From Leucocoprinus leucothites (Eukaryota > Basidiomycota > Agaricomycetes > Agaricales > Agaricaceae), in NCBI GenBank assembly GCA_013368445.1, contig JAACJO010000009.1:930001-994000 (forward strand): DNA of 64,000 nt. The letters run 5' to 3'. Every line of letters starts with the position of its first letter. Position 1 is the first letter of the stretch. The notes beneath the pieces are model-generated. The model searched no databases. It worked only from the letters and a program-made list of their open reading frames with translations, and was not told where the DNA came from. Below are positions 24,601 to 36,639 of the stretch, one piece after another. Position numbers and translations under genes: made by a program.

Positions 24601-26847
24601 TGGGAATATATGTATCCGATCAATTGGGTAGATGCACAGCAGCGGAAAGCTTTCAGGACTCGGGAAGACACTAAAGTGAGGAAGAGAAGTGGGGGATTTC
24701 GGTTGATGACGCAAAAAAAAAACCTGTAACGCCCTTCTTATATTGCATGAAAATCTCAGGAGCACCGAACTTGGACAGCCTTCCATTCAGAGCTAGGACC
24801 CTGTCAATTAAATTCCCCTGGCTGATTGGGTCGTGCCTTGCCGGTGCCTGGTGGTACTTGAACTGTTACATACCTCATAAGGGACATACGTACAGCCCTT
24901 CATAATCGGCGGTCGGCATTTAGCGTCCGGTTAACACCAAGAGCCAAGGGCAAAGTGCAGAACGTTTGAAGCAAGAGAAGGGGTCCAGACATGCTTCATA
25001 GGATTAGACGGAGGGGTGTAGAAAATGCGCGGACTTGTGGCTTGCAGGTAAGTAGCGAGGCCCTGTACGTGCGCGAAACTTCGCCGGAGCAACCTCAGGG
25101 TCTGAAATTTCCCCAAAAGGTAATATTTTGCTTGAAACAATAATGAATGAAAGTCAAGCACTTTGCCGCGTGCACATCCTACTTCGTTCGATGATAGGCT
25201 GGCGGGAGGGATGGGTGTGTTCCTTGAATATAGACAAGAATTCCACAGTCATTCGAGGTACATAGCAAGTCCCATGTCATTGTTAGGCACTGATCACGGT
25301 CTACAAACTAAACGCTCGTGAATAGTTCATGGTCGCGTCCTCGAATCTCGGAGTCAGAGAGGTCTGATGTCCAGTATTTCACAGGGGGGTGTTTCCATGA
25401 GACTCGGACCAGTTGCTGCAACCATTACCGGGCCAAGGTTATACGGCCAGTTTAGTCCCTAACAAGTTACCATGATGCTGGTAACAAGACCCCGAGTCGT
25501 TCAGTTGTTATGTGCTGAACTCTTAATTTCTGTCGAGCTGTTGACACTAGAACAAATAGCACGCCAGGATGATACCATTGTCACTGGTCTTCAGCCTGTG
25601 GAGCTGGTGGCAAGCTCAAGCACCGCCCGGAGTAACGTTCCACATAACCTGGGCAGGGGACAGATCACCGAACACAAAAGCCAGTTTCGCCAGTTGAGTC
25701 GCGAGCATTGGCATACTTCTTTCAAGCGGTACGTGAGTCGGTGTGAACGAACAGTCACCCACGGTTACCGTGTACTATGAAGGTTGCAATTTCCTGGGGG
25801 CCAAGGTCGACGACGGTGAACAATTATCAACCCGTTGCCTTTGACAACAATTATGCAGTGCTTGAACCATCCATTGTTTTTCTTCGAGCTGGGCAAGAGC
25901 TTGGGCACCGGATAATCTTTATCGAGGCTCAACCAGGCCTGAGACGGAACACTGTGGCCGGGTGCTTGGCGTCCTGGCGCCACTTGTGCCGTAGATGGTC
26001 TCCAACACAGCCAAATTCCCCTATGCCCCAGCTGCGGTAAAGCGGCAATCTATAGTCTTGGGCGATAATGGCAGGTTGCATAAACGCCATCTGATCTTTC
26101 AGGTACTTGGCTGTCTCAGGTTGGACTTTGACCAGCCTGATCGGTGACATTCTGGGATGCCCGACCGCAAAGAACTTGAAGGCGCAGAGATGCCACACTT
26201 CGATATCCAGCTACCGAACAATTAAGGTTGATCAAGCTGCGTGCAGTTTATTGTAGGCATATTTCCTCCGGCCTCGGGTATTAAGCCGACTAGTCCTAGA
26301 GATATTTCTGTCGAGCTGGTTCTGGAGTGGCCTGTGTTATAGTCTAGTAAAATTTTCAGATTATCTCCGCCGAATGTGTATCGGGCTGTGATGTGCGTCC
26401 CTAGCCATTAGACACTAGATTGGATTATTGTATGATGCAGCGTCGTAGGAATCCGTAGCAAGCAATAGAAGCGTGTGCGACCGTGTAGTTCAATGACCCA
26501 CTAGATCGAAGAAAGCCGAATAAAGGCGGTGAAACAGGATGCAGCGTCTAAGATATTTTGTAGAGTATAAGTGTGAGTCTTGAGATGAGCTGATAGCTCG
26601 GGCTATTTTGCTTTGTACAACAACGTCTCAAGTAGAGCCAGCAGGACGACCGGCACTCAGTAACTTGACGGTGCCAATCATTCATCTTGCATCACGTGCC
26701 TTTCATGAATATTGTTTGAGTTCTTTGTTATGACAACAGTCCTTACTACGGACAGCGTGAAATCACCCACGACAAGGTCAACATCGAAACGTGGTGACTA
26801 TAAATCCCTTTTCTTTCTACCCTTCTACAACCGAGCGGAAACCATTC
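24601..26847. other. Interval without a supported gene
   Basis: Frames at 24931-25161 (minus), 25472-25780 (plus) and 25777-26198 (both strands) carry no recognisable motif. The segment just upstream of 24600 is the presumed promoter of the peptide precursor, and the segment before 26848 that of the EXPERA gene. Confidence 0.4.
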
Positions 26848-27825
26848 ATGGCGGTTAAGACCTATTGGTGGATTACGGCTTGGTTCCTCATAACTGCTCC
26901 CGTAATCTTTTGGGATGCTAGTTATTGCTTCATGCGGTAAGCCTTCTCATCTTTCAAATTTCATGTGTCGTGTCTCTTGTGTCAGTGCTTATGAAATTCT
27001 ATTCATGTTGCTAGACCAAGGTCAATGAAAGTATGGACAAGCTCCGCTGCATAAACTGTGCTAGCGCGTCTACCGGAAAAATAACCTATTCATTCTAGGG
27101 CGGTGATCTTCACTGGATTTGGCGCCCCTACGCAATTTACCAGGAGGTGTGTTCAAGCCGTGTCATCTCCATTCTAACATATCACTCCGCCACGAGTTAT
27201 GTTACTCAAATGTGTTTTCTGGTTTGGGTTATCGTTTGACAGGTCGACTATGTAGGACACGTTCATTCTAGTGCCCGAGCCCGAGCTGAGATCGTACGAC
27301 GACATTTTAGGTTTATGGTCTTCCGGCCCTGGAAAGTAATGATGGATTTACCAATGCTCAATGTAAGCTCTTCTTTTTCGTCTTCAAGGTTTCATATCCC
27401 CCCTCCGTCAATTCAGTAGCTAAAAATGTTAACCTAGCTTTCATGAACATTATCGAGACTATTCTCAATATCGCCTACGTTTACCTCGCACACAGTGCCC
27501 AGTGGCCCGGTGCCCCAGTTGTCGGATTTGGCACTGCGCTTATGACGCTTTCCAAAACAGCTCTCTACTGGCTTAACGAGTACTATTGTGGATTCTGCCA
27601 AATTGGTCACAATGATGCTCTGACATTGGCTGTCTATTGGATTTTGCCTAACGGGTGAGCGCCCCTTCTCCATCTCATCTTGTGACTTGCCATGACCCAT
27701 GTCTTATCCCTAGATTGTGGCTCGTCGTTCCGTCCCTGATTGTTTGGGTTTTGGGCAAGGACATTGCCCAGTCTATGGCTGTCGCCTCGGGTTCCTCTAA
27801 GGCACGCTCGAAGAAGACGAACTAA
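26848..27825 (+). CDS. EXPERA-domain (emopamil-binding-like) membrane protein, copy 1
   Basis: Model: join(26848..26936, 27015..27030, 27099..27146, 27243..27251, 27311..27362, 27438..27654, 27714..27825); 543 nt, 180 aa. Four hydrophobic helices match EXPERA proteins (sterol isomerase EBP, TMEM97 and relatives): WWITAWFLITAPVIFWDASY, GGDLHWIWRPYAIYQE, ETILNIAYVYLAHSAQW, GFGTALMTLSKTALYWLNEY, YCGFCQIGHNDALTLAVYW and LWLVVPSLIVWVLGKDI. The conserved YGLPALESNDGFTNAQ lies in the first luminal loop. The C-terminus is SKKTN, a KKXX-type ER retrieval signal, so an ER location is likely. Exon 4 is only 9 nt (codons for VDY). Whether it isomerises a sterol or binds a lipid cannot be told from sequence. 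The paralogue at 43390-44378 has the same exon layout. Confidence 0.88.
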
Positions 27826-28840
27826 GGAAAGACCTACAAAGCTCTCAACGTGAGAATTGACACCGCCCTTCAATATATACCATGCTTCATCGATTTGTCG
27901 ACGTATTCATAACTGGAGGGTCTGCTAAATACTGTCTAGCTATACCGATATACATATCTTTGTACAAGTAACGTTGATTTTTCTCAATTGGAAACAGCAA
28001 AGTATGCGTTCGTTAACGTCAGTGAGAGAATCAATCTATACATCCAATTTGCAATATTATATGGTTACATTTTCGTGTCACGAAGGGAGCAAAATGTTAG
28101 GAACGATGTGTTCTTAATCCTTCAGACTTTTCAGGGATCTTGATTCCTCACGCGGTTACTCAATCCTGCATCTTGGCTATCACAGTCACTATAGTGGTTT
28201 GAGGGGCATTCGTAGGACAAGGGGGGTGTATGAATTCACGACACAGGCGCTGTTCGAGTTGGGCTAGGAACAAGGTTGTTTCTCGAATCAATTTGGCGCG
28301 TTCGTTTCCGAGGCTGTTGAATCGGGTTGAATTGGGGTATATAGAGACATATGTATGGTGCCACCACATTTTCAGCCTCGAAGGACAGATAAACATGGGC
28401 ACGGGGGTAGTTGGTGTCGGTTTAGCCATAATCGTCTTATTCTGCTCATACGAGAATGGTATCGTACCCTGTGATCGGAGGATTACTTGATACAAGCGGC
28501 CTTAAAGCAATCACAAGCAACCTACGTGAGATATAATGAGGGTGGCCTTGTGTTTATGCACGTATAGCAGTACCGAGTTGCGACATGGTCGTGTTAAGGC
28601 GGGTCCACGGGAGCAGTCCTATTTGAGCATTATCTCTACGCAAAATGACACCCTGTCAGATGGAATCAATGTTAAATAAGAATGGGAACATAAGCAACTT
28701 GGAATAACGTTGCGAACAGCCGAAACTGAGGTAAGAAGCGAGGATTTGATCAATGCACATTCTGATACTGTTAGCGGCTAATGCGAACGCCCCCATCCTC
28801 CACATTGCCTCTGGCCTCATCCTCTGTATTACTTTCGTTC
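27826..28840. other. Intergenic; one doubtful frame
   Basis: A minus-strand frame with an ATG at 28429 runs 89 codons to 28160 (MAKPTPTTPVPMFICPSRL..., later LAQLEQRLCREFIHPPCPT). Its composition is protein-like, but I do not recognise it. The rest shows nothing. Confidence 0.3.
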
Positions 28841-29738
28841 TCACCCTCCGTCCTCTTCCTCATCAAAGTTGCACATCGTAAACTTCTCTGCTCTGTAAAA
28901 TGCCATCGCTTCCTCATAGTTCACGGTCTGAAACTCGTGAAAGTACCGCTTCTCTGTGTCAAACTCCCAATACCAGACTACCAACGTATCCCCGTGGCCG
29001 ACTTTATACGAGCCAGATTTCTTGCTGGATAGTCTCTGTTGAGAGACTGTGTGGAGGACAGAGGCTGCACGACTGGAACCAAATCGAGGACAATAGGGCC
29101 TGATGACTCGTAGCCTTTCAAGTTTGTCGATCATCTATCAGCGTTTTAGCTGTTAGTCACAGACTATGCTGATAGATACACATACTGCAAGGAACGTATC
29201 TGGATCAAAATTCGTGTCACCTTTGAGCTGAATAAAGTGAAAGCCTTCATTGATTCTAGAAACCCCACCGCCGTCAAGGCCAGCAATGTGCGAGCCTGGA
29301 AATACCCCGGTGTCATTCACCATTATAAAAGCAGGGAGGGACTTGCGATAATTGAGCTCCGGAATTTATGTAGTGAGCTAGACGGAAGCTCCTCCAAACA
29401 TGGACGAAACCACGGATAATCATGAGATAATGAAAATGAGACATTGAAAAAGGGCCACATCTTGAACCATGAATCCAGGAATAGACCAAGATAACGGGAC
29501 GGAAGAGCCTGTCATACCGGGCCTTCATACGAGCTCTCAGGTACGAGGTTGAGCGCGTAACTCGGTACAGTGAAGTGAGACGTACTTGTGCCTTGGATTA
29601 CATAGCTTGATGAATAATGGCGGTGTTGCTGAATTTAACAAACGACGAGGTTCTTTGCACATGGCCGGGGGCGATGACGCAGTGGGTGAATTGTCCGCCA
29701 TTGATTACGAAGTCGTGAGCTCCAGGGAGTACAACCAT
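28841..29738 (-). CDS. NLR-associated short protein with NGG-x-FT N-terminus, no NACHT
   Basis: Tentative model: complement(join(28841..29134, 29186..29295, 29321..29533, 29586..29628, 29679..29738)); 720 nt, 239 aa. The start MVVLPGAHDFVINGGQFTHC resembles the N-terminus of the NACHT protein at 38.8 kb. A hydrophobic middle follows (DRLFRPVILVYSWIHG, FVHVWRSFRLAHYINSG). The C-terminal 130 residues match the NACHT protein's C-terminus: FIQLKGDTNFDPDTFLA, DKLERLRVIRPYCPR, GSYKVGHGDTLVVWYWEFD, EKRYFHEFQTVNYEEAM. One joint needs a 25-nt intron (29296..29320), shorter than normal for splicing, so a frameshifted, decaying gene is equally possible. It has no Walker motifs. Two readings remain: a non-NTPase companion sharing the NLR ends, or a remnant of a fuller NLR. 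Confidence 0.55.
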
Positions 29739-32004
29739 GGTGTTGAAGGGATGGGCAGTGGAGGAGAGAACAAAGGGCTGTCAAAGACAGCACCACGCCT
29801 TCCTCTCTCGAGTGTGAATGTCGAGGGACCTGTCGAATGGGCATTGGGAAGAACTGACCGAATAAATTAACTTGTTGGGATGAATTGATTCCATCTATGT
29901 CACACTTGGAAGGTCATACAAATTCGGTTTTAGGGCGCTAGGCATTCTGTGAGTCATTTTCAATCCAAGGTGAAGGCAGAAAGAAAAGACCGCACAAGAC
30001 TCACTGGGGAGCAGAAATCAAGTAGGAGTCATCGGCATTTTAGCCCACAATTGTCCGAGACAAGCCGAGGCAAGTATCTCAATGGTTACAATACTAAGCG
30101 GCCGTCCGGCAAATAAAATGCTTTGTGCAATCGAACAAATTCACGTACAGGGCTCATATAGTAGGCAGTTTCCTCGAATCTGAACGTCTAACTAGCTGAG
30201 CCCGCTTGGTTTGCATGTTTCTGGCCTCAAATAACTCCGCCTTGGTCAATCGAAGATCTCGTCGGTTGGTGGTCCTTACTAATAATCTCCGCCAGTTAGG
30301 TATGAATGTCCCCCATATCATAGGACATGGAAGGAACATGAAATGCGGGTGTTGGCGCCGATAGAAGAAAGCAGGTACCAAGGTGCGCCAAGTGAGAGTG
30401 AGCTGAGATCACATAGTTGACTAGTTGTCGCATAGCCGAATATAGGTCTAGCTTGTCCTTTGGTGAATAAGGAAGAGATGAGAGGTACTTATAGACAGTC
30501 ATAATGGAAGTAGCAACTATCCCAAGTTAGCATTTGGTCACGGGGTCCTGCTGATTTTGTTCAAGGACCCCAAACCACACTTTCGTTCTTTCAAGGAATC
30601 GAGTGTCAGACCTTCAGGAATGTCATTTAACCACAGCTAATGAACATGGTTGGCTCAATGTTACTACACCATGGGAGCCAATATACTTCATTCCTCTCAT
30701 TATCCACTCGATGGGGCGCCCTAAGATCAATAGCCGACGGGTAAGCTGAGTAGATGAGGGGAGCCATGCTGCCGGGTCGAGGCTCGACTCGCTTGCATAC
30801 GCGGTGCTTGGGCAGGATCCATTCACCGCAGGCGAGTGGAAGTTTGCTAGTAATGTCTGAACTGGTATAGTGCTCCAACTAGCGACCATATCCTAGACGC
30901 TCTCCCTTTAATGAACGTGAAATCAAATTGGGATTATCCGTGGGCTTACCGGGAAAATTTTCGAGCTGCGGTCATCCAGGAAGTGAACTTTGAATGCGGT
31001 GCCGTATTCTTGGCAAGTATCGCTAGCCAGATGCCCGGAAGGGAGTTACTTTATAAGTAGCCCCAAGTCTGCGCATCTGAGTCTGAAGTCGTTCTATCAT
31101 TTACTGTGAGTGGTTTTCCAGGTCAAAAGGCAAGACGAGATGAATCTTGATCAAACTAGAGAAGAGCACCGGCCGCTTGCTTTATTATTGATCGAATTCA
31201 TGCTCGAAAGAAATAATTCGATGAATATACGTGTTATTACCCCGTTGGTGGGACACTTTAAGTATCCGCGTGAGAGATAGATGCTATAGGGTGTGTCCGT
31301 TTTTTGTGATGGGACCTCATGTCCCCAACAGCAAAGGCTGAAATATGTAAGGGCTTTGTTGCGGGGTCCCGAGTATGAGAATGGATTGTAGTTGCATGGA
31401 GGGAGGGGGATCCAAGTGGTTCATAAATCTGAATTTAGAGTAATATATATAGACATTTGCCTATAGTTGATACCGGGGTTCTGCCGGGAATCAATTTCAA
31501 CACCCCAAAATTTCTGCAGAAGATCAGTTATACCGACGTCCATTGATGAACCGTGCGCGCAGTATGATGAGGGCATTCGGATTTGCAGTCAGTAAAGCGC
31601 CAGAACAAGACGATACTGTGTGTTCCTGAAGGCAGAGAAGCAATAATACACAGCGGTAGCAACAAGTGATGGTCGTTGTATTTCTGGCAGCGTGACTTGC
31701 GGTTGAGCCGCATCCCGGAATAGTCCACCCGACAGTCAACGGAAAACAGCAACAATATTGAGAACAGAGAGCGCCCTTGAGTCCAGCACCACAGGAGACC
31801 AGGAACGGGCAGCGTCGCAGCAGCAGCAATAGCAGCATAAGGACAGTAGTATAAGGACGGAGGAAAGGGGCCCAAGCTTGAGTCAGGCAGGATACCAAAA
31901 AGGGAAAGTCGGCGGCTAAAAATGCGGGAAATAATTAAATGGAAATATCTCGCGGCTCTCCTTTCTACCACAATAATCTCTGTAACCTAAATTCTGTATT
32001 CACC
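29739..32004. other. Interval without a supported gene
   Basis: Minus-strand frames at 30154-30502 and 30623-30889 look mildly protein-like (for example MTVYKYLSSLPYSPKDKLDL), but I could not connect them or assign a family. The short AGCAGCAGCAATAGCAGC stretch near 31815 is a weak trinucleotide run. The last 400 bp are the presumed promoter of the zinc-finger gene. Confidence 0.35.
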
Positions 32005-33670
32005 ATGAGCCAGTCCGATGCCGCTGCGAGTCTCCTTACGCTCTCTATGGCTGCATCTACTGCACCCCGGCTCCCCTGCACCAGCGGTCAACATCTTCAG
32101 ACGGGCTGCTTGAGTCTGGGGTCGGGTTGGGAACGATGCCTGTGAGCGCAAGCACAGGGAGCCACAAGACACACCGTCGACTTGCATCTACTGGCAGGTC
32201 GCGTCGTCGGCTGAGTGATGCGCGAGAGGCAGCTGCTCGACCGTCGTGAGTGTCGGCCAGCTTCTTCCCTTGCTGATTTTGAATTCAGTATTATTCCTCC
32301 CAGCCCCGGCATCCTCCATGCTAGCCCCCCAGTTCTTTCCTTGGCCTCCTTGTCTTTGTCTACCTCTCCACCGTCAACGAACAATGTTGCTGCATCCCTC
32401 ACAGGCGCCGCAAGTAAAGCGCTGAGCTCGTCTTCCGCATCTACCCAGGCTGTGCCCCTCAACGACGGAAGCAACTTTCCTCACGCTGCCCCAGCGGTCT
32501 CCGAATCCCCCAATCCCAAGCCCATACCCATTGGCTCTGGAAAGAAACGCGGCGTCGAGCACAAATGTGAAAGTTGTTCCAAGGTCCGTTACATTTTCTC
32601 TCACTCCTTCACATTATTGGAAATCTCACATCAGTGATTGAATTGTAATTCAGATATACCGACACCCATCATGTCTCATCAAGCATCGCTGGGAACATAC
32701 ACCGCACTGGCGCGAAGCATCCAAGTTTGTACTGAGCAAACACCAACAAGTGCAGCTCCTCGAAGCCGCAGCTATTCTCTCCCACCTTTCTCCGGCGTCT
32801 TCGTCACTCCCTGAAGACCGCTCGTTATGGCCTTCATTTTTATCAGGCGGCTCTTTACCTCCGCCTGATCCGAGCACACTGATGTCTACTCCCGAATCTG
32901 CGAAACGCAGCAATAGTAGCAATAACAGTGGTGCCACTGCCACAGGAGGAGCTGGTGTAAACGGAGGTACCGCGGCTGCTGCGGGTATATCAAGTTCCGT
33001 CCCAGCCGTGTCGGCGACGGCGGGATACACACGTTCTTCATCAATAGGCCCACGTATGCATGACTATTCTATCCCCGTCAATTCCACTGCGACACACCAC
33101 ATCCGTCCTGGACTTTTCGGTGTCCCGACCACCGCGAATAACAACATCCCTGTCACTACAAATTCAACTCACGCTCAACCCATGTCTGTGCCTATAACCA
33201 CATCCCACTCCTGGTCCTCCGTTGGTGTATCCAACAATAATCACGGTGTGGATTCTATTTCCATTGGTACTGGTACCGGAACAGGTGGATGGTCCCTCCC
33301 TCGGTCGTCTGTTCGTTCAGCTTCTGGATTTTCGTTACGTTCGAGGTCTGGATCTGCTTCGGATGATATTGATGAACAGGACAATGAAGAGGCGGGCGAT
33401 GATGAGGATAGTATTGTTGATGAGGAAGTCGGGTCGTATGGGAGACGATTTGGTGGTGGGCGTAGAGCATATGGGTTTGGTGCGTATAGCCATCATAGGA
33501 CTCAGCCAAAGATGTGGAAACGTGAGGATGAGGATGTAGGTATGGCATGGAGTTTGAGAGAAGAGGACGAGTATAAGAAGGAGGACGGTGGTGCCGGTGC
33601 CGGTGCTGGCAGAGGTAAGGGTGAGGAGAAAGATTGGGATGGTATGGAAATGGAAATGGATATGGATTGA
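32005..33670 (+). CDS. C2H2 zinc-finger transcription factor
   Basis: Intact part: join(32136..32245, 32289..32583, 32654..33670); 473 aa starting at MPVSASTG. The single finger is split by an intron: HKCESCSK then IYRHPSCLIKHRWEHTPHW, giving C-x2-C-x12-H-x3-H. It is followed by EASKFVLSKHQQVQLLEAAA and ILSHL, a conserved extension in basidiomycete relatives. The flanks are low-complexity (Ser, Thr, Asn, Gly), and the C-terminus is acidic with runs of Asp/Glu and Gly-Ala. A more typical N-terminus (MSQSDAAASLLTLSM) starts at 32005, but the next conserved piece (PGSPAPAVNIFRRAA) and the rest lie in other frames, so the stretch 32005-32135 contains apparent indels. It is a nuclear DNA-binding protein by inference; its targets are unknown. 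Confidence 0.75.
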
Positions 33671-34984
33671 GTGTGTTATGTGCTTTCTTTTGCCTTGTAT
33701 AACGGACTAGGAAGGACATTCCTGTCTCTCCCTCTATTCACAATCTGTGTTTTTATTTTTCATTTTTGGTTGCTGTATTTTTCCATGTATAATAGCCCCC
33801 TCCACCTTTTACTCTTTTCTCCTGTTTTTCTTCTTTTGGATATCTTGTTTTCCTTTCTTCCTATGTCCCTCTCGTATTCTCTCCCACTCAAGCGCTCGAT
33901 TCCTCATTGTTTCTGTTTGCGTTGTCTCTCCACGCCAATTCTTTGTTTAACTATCTTTCTCCTACCTGTCATCTTATCACCTTTTTTCCTTTCTTCTTCT
34001 TTGTCACTTCTACCTCCGACGACGACACAACTAGCCTTGCCACGCTTCGACTTCAACTCCGACCACACCACCACCAGTTCGCGCACATACACGACACAAT
34101 ATCATTCCATAGGACCTCACATCTGATTTTGGGCATCCGACGTCCAGCGCGACCTTGATAACGACATTATGGCGCCATATCATCTGTCATCAATCCATCA
34201 TTTATCCAACACAGTCAACCAGCGGTTCATGTTCTCGTGTTATCTCGGCACACATAAACACGCCTTGTGCCGTATGTCTGGGGATCAGTCGAGGTCTACC
34301 GGTGTAGGTTGGGACTTGGGAGGTGCCGACGATTGATCTTTGACCTTGACCTTGACGCGGGCGTTTTTGTCTATCCGGGTTTTGCATTATTCTGTTCTTT
34401 CCATCTTTTCTTATCTTTTAGTTTCGTGTAGTATTAGTCACCCAAGCTCACACTTTTCTCTGGTTATATTCCCTTTATCTGTGGACTATGTTCTTTAGCA
34501 CATATGTGTTTCATTTTTTGTGGTTTCTATTGGGTATATACATCCATACTTTTTTTTCTTTTTCTTTCAGGAGACTGTTTGTTTTGTAGTACCGGTTGCC
34601 CTCGCTGTCTAGCACTTGTTATTTTTGATGTTATTTTGTTTTCTTGGATATACATATGCAATTTGTGTGCTTGTCCAATGAACGGCAAAATACTGAGTAC
34701 GAAGTGCTACAGCGCTCAACGTTTGGCGTTGAGCAGTGATAAAATACTGTCCAGTGAGTCGGTCAGGTCAAGAGAATGAGGTTGCCGGCCAGACCGAATC
34801 AAGTAAGTACTGAAACAAATAGAATATTCCGCCACAGAGCTTCCAACTTATTTTTATCTCCGACCTCAACACTTCGTGACATCCCTTACCATTGTAAACC
34901 TCGTCGAGCGGCGGCTAATTTACCTCTCCTTCGGCCGGGGTACTAGAACACCCTCTTTTGGCTTTCAAGCGACCATTTACCGTA
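33671..34984. other. Pyrimidine-rich intergenic region
   Basis: About 33720-34080 is strongly C/T-biased on the plus strand, with long runs of T and CT. Open frames here read as low-complexity Phe/Leu/Ser and are not credible proteins. It probably covers the 3' UTR of the zinc-finger gene and spacer. A second T-rich stretch lies at 34540-34570. Confidence 0.5.
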
Positions 34985-36459
34985 ATGTCAGCTCTCATGC
35001 ATAGAGTGCGCCGCATCTTTCGAAAACTATTAGCACCTCGACAGTTTCCTACCACTGGTTTTGAGGTGATTGAGAGCTCGCAGTTGGTCGAAGAGGAAAA
35101 CTGGGAGTAGTACAAGCCAGAGGAATTCTATCCAGTTCGTATAGGGGAGGTATTTAAGTCGCGGTACCAGGTCGTTGGAAAACTGGGTTATGGTGCGTAT
35201 GGTAATACTTGGTTGTGCTGTGATTTGTTGTGCGTGTCACCCCCCGCACACCCCATTTTCATTTAAGGAGTGTGACATCCCTCATTAGGAACCACAAGCA
35301 TATCACACTGAAAATCGGCACGCCCAAAGCGCTTCAGGCCGAACTAAGGGCTTTGAAACACTTGAACTCGGTCAAGACAAGCAATGCTGTTTCACTGCTG
35401 GTGCGGCAGTTACTCGATGATTTTCAGGTTGATGGCAAGCATAGCAAATTTCAATGTATTGTGCATCCACCTCTCGCTACCTCGGTCAAGACTCTCAGGT
35501 TATTGTTTCCCAATCGAGGAATACCAGTCATCCTTGCAAAACCAATTCTAAAGCACCTCCTATGTATACTTGATTTTCTTCATAATGAAGCGAAGATGAT
35601 CCACACAGACAAGTAGATGGATATCCTCGGCTTTTATACGACTGTATCCCCAGGGCCCCAGTGTCTAATCAAAACCTACAGACATCCAGGAGAGTAATAT
35701 CCTTTTTGAGATGAACGACAAAACAGCTGAACAAGATTTAGAGAATTTCGAAACGGCCGAGATGACCTCCTCCACGGCGCACAAAATTGACAGTGACCGG
35801 ATAATCTATGTATCAAGACGACTTGTGCCTCAAAAATATAGTTATGGGTTGCCAGTGCTCTGTGACTTTGGCGAGGCTCAGTTTGGCGAATTTGATTACT
35901 TGCCTGACATTCAACCGTACCAATATCGAGCGCCGGAGGTCATTCTTGATATTCCTTGGGACGAAAAAGTAGATATTTGGAGCGTTGGAGTGATGGTGAA
36001 TATCGCCATGTCCTAGTTGAGTCGAACGTCAGTTGACAACTTTTCTAGGCCTGGGACTTGCTCGGGAATGGAAATCTGTTCCGTACTACTGGAGGACCGG
36101 AAGATGTGCAAGATAATATTTATATTTATCATCTTGCGCACATGATTGCCTTGCTTGTGCCACCGCCGAAGGATTTTCTCAGGCGGACAAAGGATCGGCT
36201 TTGGGGTTGGTTTGACGGTGACGGTGAGTCTTCCTCGTGTTCATCTTTCGATGAACTCTGTTCACGCGTCTTGCAATAGGAATTTGGAAGGGAGCTGCAG
36301 AAATTCCAAACAGTAGTCCGGAGAGCACTGAGACGGTCCTTCAAGGGGAAGACAAGGTGCTATTCCTGAATTTTGCGAGGAAAATGTTGAAATGGAAGCC
36401 TGAGGAAAGGAGTACCACGAAGGAGTTGATTGATGACCCATGGTTGAACAGCGATTGAC
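34985..36459 (+). pseudogene. SRPK-like (CMGC) protein kinase, disrupted
   Basis: Kinase features in order: [18 protein letters not shown] (Gly-rich loop), HITLKIG with the VAIK-type lysine, FLHNEAKMIHTD with IQESNIL (catalytic loop, HTD in place of HRD as in this group), LPVLCDFGEAQFG (DFG), YQYRAPEVILDIPW (APE), EKVDIWSVGVM and KMLKWKPEERSTTKELIDD, then PWLNSD. This is the basidiomycete SRPK-like group (serine/threonine kinases related to SR-protein kinases). Two breaks: the codon after EEENWE is TAG (35108-35110) where the family has an aromatic residue before [12 protein letters not shown], and the intron donor after MIHTD reads ACAAGT instead of GTAAGT. Other exons still splice cleanly. 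The gene is probably inactive, or one lesion is a sequencing error. About 430 residues when intact. Confidence 0.75.
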
Positions 36460-36639
36460 CAAGAGGTGCCATCGGTTCGACTACCGCAAAATTTATTTGG
36501 TCAACAATGGTGTGCTGGGTTGTTCCTGCTTGCCTGGTGTTTTTTTTGTAGGCTCGGAGTTTTGGATTTTTGAATTCGTGTATTACTCAGTTTGCGCTTC
36601 ATGTATATAATTCCAACTACCACCTTGCTTCAAGGAATC
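36460..36639. other. Convergent 3' spacer
   Basis: A short spacer between the kinase (plus) and the oxidase-like gene (minus); it holds the 3' ends of both. Confidence 0.5.

Noticed and set aside
32092..32105. GTCAACATCTTCAG as a 14-nt intron to rescue the zinc-finger frame
   Set aside because: It is far too short for the spliceosome, and the sequence itself encodes the conserved VNIFR piece in another frame.
33255..33719. 154-codon His/Pro-rich minus frame opposite the zinc-finger gene
   Set aside because: Antisense shadow of low-complexity coding sequence.
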